From Candidatus Halomonas stercoripullorum (GTDB taxonomy: Bacteria; Pseudomonadota; Gammaproteobacteria; Pseudomonadales; Halomonadaceae), in assembly GCA_019114645.1 (NCBI GenBank), contig DXFC01000004.1:1-5559 (forward strand): a DNA stretch of 5,559 nt. The letters are read 5' to 3'. Shown here piece by piece: positions 1-5,559 of the stretch. Made by a program: the position numbers and the translations under genes. The stretch's first letter is position 1; the number at the start of each line of letters is the position of its first letter. The notes beneath the pieces were generated by a model that did no database searches, was not told the DNA's origin, and worked only from the letters and a program-made list of their open reading frames with translations.

Positions 1-1578
1 AGCATAAAAGCCGTTGCCCGACATCATGCCGCCGTGGCAATTGACTACCGCGCGTCGCCCATGGCTGGCATAGCGGCTTGCCAGCTCGATGATAGTGGAC
101 TCGGGGATGCCACAGTGTTCGGCGTAGGTCGCCAGCTCATGTTCGTGGGCGGCTTCGCGCAGCAGCGTCATGCTGCTTTTCACTTGCACGGTAGTGCCAT
201 CGGCAAGCGTGACGTTACGCTCGACGAACAGCTCGGCCGCCATCACCTCTTCGCTGTGCACCAGCTCGCCGTTGGCTACCACCATGGGTGCGTCGGCGTC
301 ACTGTCGGTCTCGGCCAGGCCAAGGTCACTGGCCCGCAAAAAGTGGCCGCGACGTGGATGGCTCTCGGTATCGATCACCAGGTGGGTGGCGTTGGAGTGG
401 GTCGCTTCGCCTGCTGCATCCGCGGCGGCCTTGCCGGGTAGCGCCAGAAACTCCGCCGCATAGCCCTCATTGTCGAGCAGCCACTGGATGATGGCCATGG
501 CGAAGGCGCTGTCGGTACCGGGGCGGATGGGCACCCAGCGGTTGTGATCAGCAGCATGGGAGGTAGAAGCATTGAGCGCCGGGTCTACCACCACATACTC
601 CAGCGTGCCCTCGGCGCGGGCTTTGGCAATCAGGCGCCCCTGACGCTTGAAGGGGTTGCCCGCCTGACTGGGTGCGGTGCCGATATACATGATGAAGCGG
701 GCATTCTGAATATCCGGCTTGACGTGAGCGTTGTTGCCAAGGTCGTTCATTACCGCGCCGGAACCCATGCGGAAAGAGAGCCCGCAATAGGAGCCGTGAT
801 GGCCGTAATTGCGGGTGGCAAAAGCGTTCATGGTGAAACGCTTGAGCAGATCGGAGCGGCCGTAGTCGGTGGCTTCCATCACCATCAACTGGTTGGCCTT
901 GGGGCCATATTCCGGGTTGTCGGGGTCGATCAACGTATCGTGGTCGTGAATGGCGCGCAGGCCATCCACGTGCCCCTCACCGAAAAGATCGCCACCTTCG
1001 CAAATCTCCTCGATCAGCTGCTCGAAGGAGATCTTCTGCCACTCGCGTCCGCCACGCTCACCGACCCGCTTGAGGCAGTGGGACACCCGGAAGGGGCTAT
1101 CCAGCTGGCTCATCATGGCATTACCACGGGCGCAGGCGGTGGAGCGGTTGACCTGGCCCTGGCCACCATAAGCACTGACGTGGCGCAGCGCTTCGGCTAC
1201 CGGGGTGCGCATGGGCAGGTGGTCATCGGCAGAGAGGGGGTGATAGGGGTTGCCGGAAACACGCAGCACCTTGTCACTCTCTTTATCGACACGCACCCGT
1301 ACACCGCACTGAGTGGTGCAGCCGTAGCAGATGGTAAAAGCGGTGCGCTGGTCGGGGTTGAGTGTCAGCTCGCCGGTGTCGAGGTCGACCCGATACTCTG
1401 GAGCCAGGGAGTTGCCGTGGATGCGGTCCCTGGGTTTCTCACCGGCGCTACCGGTGATGCCTTTGGCCATTTTTGCTAGCGGGTCGGAGTAGCCAGCGAC
1501 AAAGGTGGCGGCGCCGCCGGCGGCAACGGCACCTTTCATGAAGCGACGGCGTGAGTTGTCGACAGGGGGCTTAGCCAT
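1..1578 (-). CDS. ttrA: Tetrathionate reductase catalytic subunit TtrA, molybdopterin oxidoreductase (3' end beyond left edge)
   Basis: Catalytic subunit expected to reduce tetrathionate to thiosulfate on the periplasmic side with a bis-molybdopterin guanine dinucleotide cofactor. The frame stays open from the ATG at 1578 to base 1, giving 526 residues, about half the usual length of roughly 1,000. A Tat signal is clear: SRRRFMK at residues 9-15, then an Ala/Gly-rich stretch. The [4Fe-4S] ligands are C84, C87, C91 and distant C149; this long gap is typical of the TtrA/ArrA/SrrA branch. The likely Mo ligand is C265 in HHGSYCG. The segments GGDLFGEGHVDGLRAIH (195-211), NPFKRQ (308-313) and HGGMMSGNGFY (515-525) match Salmonella TtrA as I remember it, which favours tetrathionate over arsenate or selenate. 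The start overlaps the ttrC stop by 8 bases. AAGGAG at 1588-1593 lies 9 bases upstream. Extra cysteines C168, C193 and C514 are present. Family certain, substrate very likely. Confidence 0.95.
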   Translation of the reverse strand, partial: MAKPPVDNSRRRFMKGAVAAGGAATFVAGYSDPLAKMAKGITGSAGEKPRDRIHGNSLAPEYRVDLDTGELTLNPDQRTAFTICYGCTTQCGVRVRVDKESDKVLRVSGNPYHPLSADDHLPMRTPVAEALRHVSAYGGQGQVNRSTACARGNAMMSQLDSPFRVSHCLKRVGERGGREWQKISFEQLIEEICEGGDLFGEGHVDGLRAIHDHDTLIDPDNPEYGPKANQLMVMEATDYGRSDLLKRFTMNAFATRNYGHHGSYCGLSFRMGSGAVMNDLGNNAHVKPDIQNARFIMYIGTAPSQAGNPFKRQGRLIAKARAEGTLEYVVVDPALNASTSHAADHNRWVPIRPGTDSAFAMAIIQWLLDNEGYAAEFLALPGKAAADAAGEATHSNATHLVIDTESHPRRGHFLRASDLGLAETDSDADAPMVVANGELVHSEEVMAAELFVERNVTLADGTTVQVKSSMTLLREAAHEHELATYAEHCGIPESTIIELASRYASHGRRAVVNCHGGMMSGNGFYA

Positions 1579-2755
1579 GGCTGGGGACTCCTTCAACATC
1601 GTGAGCAGTGAGTTGTGCGGGGGCGATGTCAGTCTGGTTTCCTCCTTGACGCGCCTGGCGCCACGGGACCAGCAGGTCAATCACAAGAATGGCGGCGAGC
1701 CACAGGCCGAAGGTGCCGAGAATGCCAAGCAGGCCCGAGGAACCGGCGGGAATGCCGTAGTGATGGAAGCCGGCACTGTTGCGCGCGATATGCTGCACAT
1801 CCATCAGCACCACCCAGCGGAACATCCAGCCCATGTGGATAGCTACCAGGCCCGGCAGCCAGGCCCAGGCGTAGAGGGTGGGGCGGCGTGCGGCGGGACG
1901 AGTCAACAGGTAGAGGAGAACAGCGAACAGGGCAACACCGGTCAGGCTGCTCCACAGGGCAGTGCTGCGCCATGCGGGGCTATGGCGTACCGACTCCAGC
2001 GCTGCAGCGACCGAGCCCACGTTGGCATTGATGCCATCAAGGAACCAACTGACGGCGATTAGGCCTGCCATGATGCAGGCAACCAGCATCACCTTGAGCA
2101 TCTGGCGAGTGCTGGATAGATCACGCATGCCGCTGATCCGGTTGAGCAGCAGAATCAGTCCTGCGGCAGTGATGAAGCCGGTAGCGATCAGCATCGGCGG
2201 TAGCCAGACGGTGTTCCACAGTGGACGAGCCTTGACCACGGCAAGCTCAGCGCCGGTGTAGAGCATGATGCCGGTGGAGAGCAGCAGGGTGACAAGGCCC
2301 ACCAGAACCAGTGCAGGACGCGGCGTAGGGCTTGAGCCTGCCGCCAGTAGACGCGCCAGCCAGCCGCTGAGGCCGGGAGCCTCGCGGTTGGCCTGAAATG
2401 CCGGACGCCACGCCAGCCAGGCGAGAATCAGCACGCCCAACACATAGAGCGGCAGCAGATAGCTGCCGATCGCCATCCACGAGCTGGGCGTTCCATACGC
2501 ATAGAAGTGCCAGAAGCGCAGCGGCTGGTGCAGGTCGGCGAGCAGGGCCACGGGCGCCACCAGAGAGGTGGTGAAACAGGCCAGCAGGGCCAGCCGCGCG
2601 GTAGGGAGCCAGCGCTGCTTGCCGAAGATCAGTGCCGGAGCGGCCAGCCACAGAGTGGCATAAGAGATGGCGATCAGAAAGAAGTACTGCACTGCCCAGG
2701 GGTACCAGGCGATGGCGTAGCGCGGAGCGAGCAGCTCAATGGCCATGGAATTCAT
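1571..2755 (-). CDS. ttrC: Tetrathionate reductase membrane subunit TtrC (NrfD/PsrC-like)
   Basis: Integral membrane subunit that anchors TtrBA and takes electrons from quinol. It has 394 residues and about nine hydrophobic segments (near 19-45, 54-74, 92-116, 146-168, 183-206, 218-240, 265-286, 294-318, 340-363). Family signatures include WYPWAVQYFF (17-26), ADLHQPLRFWHFYAYGTPSS (73-92), LYTGAELAVVKARPLW (165-180) and GILGTFGLW (344-352); these fit TtrC better than generic NrfD. The start at 2755 is chosen because AAGGAG (2763-2768) sits 7 bases upstream; an in-frame ATG at 2833 would overlap ttrB by nearly 100 bases and add a stretch unlike the family. A second ATG at 2746 is possible. The gene overlaps ttrB by 20 bases and ttrA by 8, implying translational coupling. 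It is about 50 residues longer than the Salmonella protein I recall, mainly through a loop near 117-146 and a polar tail from 365 to 394. Confidence 0.93.
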   Translation of the reverse strand: MNSMAIELLAPRYAIAWYPWAVQYFFLIAISYATLWLAAPALIFGKQRWLPTARLALLACFTTSLVAPVALLADLHQPLRFWHFYAYGTPSSWMAIGSYLLPLYVLGVLILAWLAWRPAFQANREAPGLSGWLARLLAAGSSPTPRPALVLVGLVTLLLSTGIMLYTGAELAVVKARPLWNTVWLPPMLIATGFITAAGLILLLNRISGMRDLSSTRQMLKVMLVACIMAGLIAVSWFLDGINANVGSVAAALESVRHSPAWRSTALWSSLTGVALFAVLLYLLTRPAARRPTLYAWAWLPGLVAIHMGWMFRWVVLMDVQHIARNSAGFHHYGIPAGSSGLLGILGTFGLWLAAILVIDLLVPWRQARQGGNQTDIAPAQLTAHDVEGVPSHG

Positions 2756-3515
2756 AACCCATCTCCTTGCCGTGATGATCAAGAACTTCCAGAGCAACCG
2801 GTTCAGCCAAGGGGCGCGTGACAAAACGCTCATCCATGCCGAGATAGAAGACCTGGGGCAGGGTGTTTTTCTCCGGTTGCAGCACCATCAGCTCGTCGCG
2901 GTATTCCGCCAGCATGCGGCTGATCTGGCTGTCGGGATCGCGCATGTCGCCGATGATGCGTGCGCCGCCGACACAGCTCTCTACACAAGCAGGCAGCAGA
3001 CCTGCTTCCAGGCGGTGGGCACAGAAGGTGCATTTGTCGGCGGTCTGGGTCTGTTCGTTGATGAAGCGCGCATCGTAGGGGCAGGCGTTGACACAGTAGG
3101 CGCAACCTACGCAGCGGTCGTTATCCACCACCACGATGCCATCCTGACGCTGGAAGGTGGCTTCCACCGGGCAGACCGGTACACAGGGTGGGTTTTCGCA
3201 GTGGTTGCACAAGCGCGGCAGCATGAAAGTTGCCAACGCGCCGCTCTCCTGATGCTGCACTTCGTACTGCGAAACCGTGGTACGAAAATTACCCAGTGGG
3301 GCGGCGTTTTCGATATGGCACGAAACGGTACAGGCCTGGCAGCCGATACACTGGCGCAGGTCGATCAGCATGCCGTAGCGCTTGGTGGGGTCGCCTTCAC
3401 GGCGGGGAGGTTGCTGGTTGATACTCGCACTGGCAACGCTGGATAGCGGCACCAGCGCAGCACCCGCACTGAGGCGCGCCAGCTGGCCGAGAAGGGAGCG
3501 TCGAATGGGGTCCAT
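2736..3515 (-). CDS. ttrB: Tetrathionate reductase iron-sulfur subunit TtrB
   Basis: Electron-transfer subunit that passes electrons from TtrC to TtrA on the periplasmic face. The protein has 259 residues, normal for the family. The N-terminus carries a Tat-type signal (IRRSLLGQ at 4-11, a hydrophobic run to about 25, and an ASA possible cleavage site at 28-30). Sixteen cysteines provide ligands for four [4Fe-4S] clusters: C56/59/62/66, C103/106/111/115, C135/138/141/145 and C162/165/177/181. Segments such as CNHCENPPCVPVCPVEATFQ (103-122) and LLPACVESCVGGARIIGD (173-190) agree with TtrB and the wider NrfC/DmsB/PsrB group. ATG at 3515 is preceded by GGAG at 3521-3524, 5 bases away, and no better in-frame start precedes the Tat motif. 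It is the first gene of ttrBCA, 197-199 bases after dsbG and behind an FNR-like site, so it probably begins a separate transcript. Confidence 0.95.
   Translation of the reverse strand: MDPIRRSLLGQLARLSAGAALVPLSSVASASINQQPPRREGDPTKRYGMLIDLRQCIGCQACTVSCHIENAAPLGNFRTTVSQYEVQHQESGALATFMLPRLCNHCENPPCVPVCPVEATFQRQDGIVVVDNDRCVGCAYCVNACPYDARFINEQTQTADKCTFCAHRLEAGLLPACVESCVGGARIIGDMRDPDSQISRMLAEYRDELMVLQPEKNTLPQVFYLGMDERFVTRPLAEPVALEVLDHHGKEMGYEFHGH
2763..2768 (-). promoter_or_regulatory. Ribosome binding site deciding the ttrC start
   Basis: AAGGAG on the minus strand, 7 bases before the ATG at 2755 and inside the 3' end of ttrB. It selects the 394-residue TtrC over the longer open frame beginning at 2833. 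Confidence 0.75.
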
Positions 3516-3541
3516 GGCGTCTCCGGTCGCTTGGATAGCCG

Positions 3542-3560
3542 TTCTCTCGACTTGAGAGAA
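3542..3560. repeat. Perfect inverted repeat in the ttrB leader
   Basis: TTCTCTC (3542-3548) and GAGAGAA (3554-3560) form a perfect 7-bp inverted repeat with a 5-base loop, 27-45 bases upstream of the ttrB ATG. If transcription starts near 3565 it would fold at the very 5' end of the mRNA, leaving the GGAG ribosome site free; it could equally be a DNA operator. It is not followed by a T-run, so it is not a terminator. Confidence 0.5.
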
Positions 3561-3572
3561 AGCGATACGGTT

Positions 3573-3578
3573 AGACTA
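3573..3578 (-). promoter_or_regulatory. Candidate -10 element for a class II FNR-type ttrB promoter
   Basis: Read on the minus strand this is TAGTCT, a weak match to TATAAT (T, A and last T). It is kept because its first base lies 28.5 bases past the palindrome centre, within one base of the spacing expected when an FNR-type activator is centred at -41.5. That would put transcription start near 3565, about 50 bases before the ttrB ATG. Confidence 0.35.
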
Positions 3579-3591
3579 CCTAGACCAAAGG

Positions 3592-3597
3592 ATAATA
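3592..3597 (-). promoter_or_regulatory. Alternative -10 element (TATTAT) beside the palindrome
   Basis: Minus-strand TATTAT matches five of six bases of the sigma-70 -10 consensus, better than the other candidate. A 17-base spacer upstream would end at a poor -35 (AGGACT, 3615-3620), and the spacer would be the palindrome itself. In that arrangement a bound regulator would block rather than activate. The two readings are mutually exclusive models of this promoter. Confidence 0.35.
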
Positions 3598-3598
3598 C

Positions 3599-3614
3599 CT
3601 TGACGTCAGTCAAG
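3599..3614. promoter_or_regulatory. FNR/ANR/DNR-like operator upstream of ttrB
   Basis: A perfect palindrome, CTTGAC-GTCA-GTCAAG, centred between 3606 and 3607. The core TTGAC-N4-GTCAA differs from the FNR consensus TTGAT-N4-ATCAA at one position per half and lies within the range seen for FNR/DNR-family sites. FNR control is known for ttrBCA in Salmonella, so an oxygen-responsive site here makes biological sense. No binding evidence is available from the sequence alone. Confidence 0.6.
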
Positions 3615-3641
3615 AGTCCTGCTGACGCCTGCCGTGCTTGA

Positions 3642-3663
3642 TGCGGGAAGGGCCGCACCCGCA
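3642..3663. other. GC-rich stem-loop after dsbG, weak terminator candidate
   Basis: TGCGGG (3642-3647) pairs with CCCGCA (3658-3663) across a 10-base loop, 52-73 bases past the dsbG stop. No run of T follows on the minus strand, so intrinsic termination would be poor. It may mark the transcript end by slowing polymerase or exonucleases, or read-through into ttrBCA may occur. Nothing else terminator-like was seen in the gap. Confidence 0.25.
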
Positions 3664-3714
3664 ATTTCGGTAACTGGTGTGCGTCGCCCCGGCAGGCAGC
3701 CCAATGTTAGCCCA

Positions 3715-4503
3715 TCAGCGCGGCCCTAGCGCTTCGGTCAATTGCTCTCCTTGGGGCATTCCGTGAAACTTCCTGATAGAGCCATCGCTCTCCTTCACGA
3801 CAATACCAGGCGTCCCTCGAAACCCGTTAGTGCGCATCAGCGCCTGGTTGTCGGCTAGAATCTTTTGCACATCGGCCGATACATTGTCAGCCGGTGTAAT
3901 GCCACCTTGAGCGAACTGACGTTCGTTTTCTGCTAACGCTGCCGATGGATCAGGTGCTTCAAGGATCGCTGCCGCCTTTGCAGGACTATCCTCTTTGATG
4001 ACCCCTACCAGGAGATGACGCAGCTGTACCTGGCCCGAGTCCACCCAGGGGCGAGACGCCTCCCAAAAGCGGTTACAGAAGGGACAGTTCGCATCGCTGA
4101 AGGTGTACACAACGCGGGGCGCATCCACCTCTCCATCCACCACCCAAGTGGCAGACTCCAACTCTGCCCATGTCCTGTCATCCATCGGCCCCATGGCCAG
4201 CTCCTGCAGCGTGGCGGTATCGATCGGCTCACCGTTGGCGTCCAGCCGCGTGCCGACAATCGTCTCTCCTTCGCGGGTGAGATAGACCGCGATGGGCTGG
4301 CCATTGGCAATGCTGGCAAAGCCTCGCAAATCACCGCTTACGTCGAACTCCTGCACAATGGTAAGCCCCTGCGCTTCCAGAGCTTTTACCGCTTGGGGGA
4401 TAGGGCTATCTTCCGCCTGAGTGCAGCCAGCCATCAGCATGAGACCGGCAGCCAGGCCGAACGCAACCCGCGGGCGATGGTTAATTGAAACTTTCGAAAA
4501 CAC
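3715..4503 (-). CDS. dsbG: DsbG-type periplasmic thiol:disulfide interchange protein, probable lipoprotein
   Basis: Thioredoxin-fold protein of the DsbC/DsbG family, which reduces or isomerises oxidised cysteines in periplasmic proteins. It has 262 residues, normal length. After a basic N-terminus and hydrophobic run comes LMAGC ending at C27, a probable lipobox with Met rather than Leu at -3, so it may be a lipoprotein. Residues about 33-110 correspond to the N-terminal dimerisation domain. The thioredoxin domain contains C140-P-F-C143 and the T231-P232 cis-proline pair; Thr before cis-Pro is the DsbG feature, and CPFC is close to the CPYC of E. coli DsbG. The start is GTG at 4503, supported by AAGGAG at 4509-4514, 5 bases upstream and overlapping the end of the preceding gene. 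The 2-base gap implies co-transcription with the TlpA-like gene and dsbD, its expected electron supply. Its client proteins cannot be read from the sequence. Confidence 0.9.
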   Translation of the reverse strand: MFSKVSINHRPRVAFGLAAGLMLMAGCTQAEDSPIPQAVKALEAQGLTIVQEFDVSGDLRGFASIANGQPIAVYLTREGETIVGTRLDANGEPIDTATLQELAMGPMDDRTWAELESATWVVDGEVDAPRVVYTFSDANCPFCNRFWEASRPWVDSGQVQLRHLLVGVIKEDSPAKAAAILEAPDPSAALAENERQFAQGGITPADNVSADVQKILADNQALMRTNGFRGTPGIVVKESDGSIRKFHGMPQGEQLTEALGPR

Positions 4504-4505
4504 GG

Positions 4506-5330
4506 CTACTCCTTATCTGCAACGGTCTGCTCAAAATGGTTCGCGATTCGGTTCTTGAAACTGGCCATGGTGATTTCACCCATATGCGAACCCACTAATT
4601 GTCCTTGGGCATCAAAAAACAGTGTGCTAGGCAATACCTGCGCTCCCGTTACTTGCATGGTGTCGGAAAACGGGTCGAGCAGTACGTGACTCAAAGAGAG
4701 CTCTTCGCTGTCAAGAAATGCCTGAGCCTGCCGGGCGCTTTCGCCCTGATTGACCATGACGATGTTCACCTCCGGAAACTCCGCCTGGGCTTGCTCGAAC
4801 ACCGGCATCTCACGGCGACAAGGCGGGCACCAGGTTGCCCAGAGATTGACCACGGTTGGGCGGCCGGTATAGGACGTCAGCGAGATGGGTTCTTCATCAA
4901 GTGTCGCTAACTCGACATCCGGCAGGGGCTGCGATTGGTGAAGCAGGCCTACCACTGTTCCTGCCAGGAACCAGACCGCGACTCCGGCCAGTACGCCCGC
5001 TAGAACGGGGCGGCGGAGCTTTTGTGCCGAACGGGTCCGCCACCAAACGAACCCGAGTGCCGCCAGAACACCGATCCACCAGGTAAACCCGCCATCACCA
5101 ATGGCAAGCATCGACATTGGCGCTGCGAAGTACTCCTCCCGCCATTGCGCGATATAGCCCAGTCTGGCTGCCAGCAAGCCCCAGAAAACCGCGTCGAAAA
5201 ACAGACTGCCGGCCTGCTTGTGGGAAATATCCGGCAGACGTTTGGCAATTGCGCGAGTCAGCAACCAGGCCAGCAGTACGGCAGCGAAAACGCCAACGAC
5301 CTGGATCGAGAACGGACCAATACTCATCAT
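4506..5330 (-). CDS. Membrane-anchored TlpA-like thioredoxin with N-terminal Lgt-like membrane domain
   Basis: Predicted thiol-disulfide oxidoreductase held in the inner membrane with its thioredoxin domain in the periplasm; 274 residues. The first 130 residues form about four hydrophobic segments (near 9-30, 44-62, 80-97, 107-130). AARLGYIAQW (54-63) and GDGGFTWWIGVLAALGF (78-94) resemble the first part of prolipoprotein diacylglyceryl transferase, but the HGG histidine and the later GRxGNF-like motif are not seen, so transferase activity is unlikely. From about 136 the protein is a TlpA/ResA thioredoxin: TVVNLWATWCPPC with W167-C168-P169-P170-C171, and cis-Pro234 in VLPST. The start codon ATG at 5330 overlaps the dsbD stop as ATGA; a second ATG directly follows. 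It resembles the PA2477-type protein between dsbD2 and dsbG in Pseudomonas, from memory. Likely role: relay from DsbD to DsbG or to other oxidised periplasmic thiols. The direction of electron flow is inferred. Confidence 0.88.
   Translation of the reverse strand: MMSIGPFSIQVVGVFAAVLLAWLLTRAIAKRLPDISHKQAGSLFFDAVFWGLLAARLGYIAQWREEYFAAPMSMLAIGDGGFTWWIGVLAALGFVWWRTRSAQKLRRPVLAGVLAGVAVWFLAGTVVGLLHQSQPLPDVELATLDEEPISLTSYTGRPTVVNLWATWCPPCRREMPVFEQAQAEFPEVNIVMVNQGESARQAQAFLDSEELSLSHVLLDPFSDTMQVTGAQVLPSTLFFDAQGQLVGSHMGEITMASFKNRIANHFEQTVADKE
4509..4514 (-). promoter_or_regulatory. Ribosome binding site supporting the GTG start of dsbG
   Basis: AAGGAG on the minus strand, 5 bases before GTG at 4503, formed by the last codons of the TlpA-like gene. 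There is no ATG near this position that would include the whole signal sequence. Confidence 0.75.
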
Positions 5331-5559
5331 GGTGTACCTGCCTCATCTAAACGGGCCAGAAACTCACTTTTGTTGACTTCACCGACCATGCGCAGGTCGC
5401 GGTGCTCGGTACCATTCGGCCCGACCAGAATGAGGGTGGGCGGGCCCATGACACCCCAGTGCTGAAGCAGCGTCTGATCGGTCGCATCATTGCGGGTCAC
5501 ATCGGGACGCACAATCTGCATTTGCGCCAGCCGCTCCGCTACGACAGGATCACCGAACA
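5327..5559 (-). CDS. dsbD: Thiol:disulfide interchange protein DsbD, C-terminal fragment (5' end beyond right edge)
   Basis: The last 76 residues of a DsbD-type protein, read from base 5557 to the TGA at 5327-5329. DsbD moves electrons from cytoplasmic thioredoxin across the inner membrane to periplasmic partners. The visible part is the second half of the C-terminal (gamma) thioredoxin domain: FGDPVVAERLAQMQIVRPDV, then TRNDATDQTLLQHWGVMGPP with the cis-proline region, and a closing strand and helix ending FLARLDEAGTP. The order FxDPxV, DVTxND, LLxxxxVxGxPT follows E. coli DsbD as remembered. The CxxC pair, the central eight-helix domain and the N-terminal domain lie outside the window, so a shorter CcdA-thioredoxin or ScsB-like architecture cannot be excluded. 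The stop overlaps the next start by 4 bases (ATGA). Position ahead of a TlpA-like and a DsbG gene supports a second, specialised DsbD (DsbD2 type). Confidence 0.85.
   Translation of the reverse strand, partial: FGDPVVAERLAQMQIVRPDVTRNDATDQTLLQHWGVMGPPTLILVGPNGTEHRDLRMVGEVNKSEFLARLDEAGTP

Noticed and set aside
544..1479. A 311-codon plus-strand open frame inside ttrA
   Set aside because: Its codons are exactly in register with the complementary ttrA codons, a common artefact in GC-rich genes, and its translation shows no family motif. ttrA has clear motifs across the same bases.
1..1578. TtrA could be an arsenate (ArrA) or selenate (SrrA) reductase
   Set aside because: These share the Fe-S spacing, but the company of a TtrB-like and a TtrC-like protein in B-C-A order and the TtrA-like segments favour tetrathionate. 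Substrate still rests on homology.
2739..3446. A 235-codon plus-strand open frame opposite ttrB
   Set aside because: It is also in exact codon register with ttrB on the other strand, and the 16-cysteine pattern on the minus strand settles which one is real.
3365..3664. A 99-codon minus-strand frame spanning the intergenic region into ttrB
   Set aside because: It starts with TTG without a convincing ribosome site, overlaps the Tat signal region of ttrB in another frame, and has no recognisable composition or motif of a leader peptide.
3781..4620. Lower GC in parts of dsbG and the TlpA-like gene as a sign of recent transfer
   Set aside because: Hand counts give 29/60 and 28/60 GC at 4501-4620, against 42/60 at 601-660 and 39/60 at 1081-1140. 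But 4201-4260 and 4981-5040 give 40/60 and 42/60, so the difference is patchy and does not mark a boundary.
1..5559. CRISPR arrays, insertion sequences, tRNA or rRNA genes, att sites
   Set aside because: No repeated spacer structure, transposase frame, terminal inverted repeats or RNA-gene signature was seen; nearly all bases are in six tightly packed genes.

Overview
All six genes lie on the minus strand, so the window reads from right to left. Gene order, family signatures and roughly 60-65% GC (hand counts of sample lines) suggest a respiratory gammaproteobacterium, probably free-living (for example Pseudomonas-, Halomonas- or Marinobacter-like). The genus cannot be fixed from this stretch.

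The right part (3715-5559) is a periplasmic thiol-disulfide cluster: the last 76 residues of a DsbD-type transmembrane reductase, a membrane-anchored TlpA-like thioredoxin with a degenerate Lgt-like anchor, and a DsbG-type protein with a CPFC active site and a probable lipoprotein signal. The first two genes overlap by 4 bases and the next two are 2 bases apart, so this is one operon. From memory, Pseudomonas aeruginosa carries a similar cluster (dsbG, PA2477, dsbD2).

Next comes a 197-base intergenic region (3518-3714 excluding the dsbG stop and ttrB start context; effectively 3516-3714) with a perfect FNR/DNR-like palindrome, two possible promoter arrangements around it and a perfect 7-bp inverted repeat in the presumed leader of the following gene. 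No strong terminator is visible after dsbG.

The left part (1-3515) is a tetrathionate reductase operon in the order ttrB-ttrC-ttrA, the order known from Salmonella. TtrB is a 16-cysteine, four-cluster ferredoxin-like subunit with a Tat signal. TtrC is a nine-helix NrfD-like quinol-oxidising membrane subunit. TtrA is the Tat-exported molybdenum catalytic subunit, cut by the left edge after 526 residues. Start and stop codons overlap at both junctions (20 and 8 bases), each with an AAGGAG ribosome binding site inside the upstream gene. Electrons should run quinol -> TtrC -> TtrB -> TtrA -> tetrathionate, giving thiosulfate. The sensor pair TtrSR is not in the window.

The families are all known. 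The points worth a second look are the junction between the periplasmic thiol-reducing cluster and tetrathionate respiration, the intergenic control region, and the Lgt-like anchor fused to a thioredoxin.
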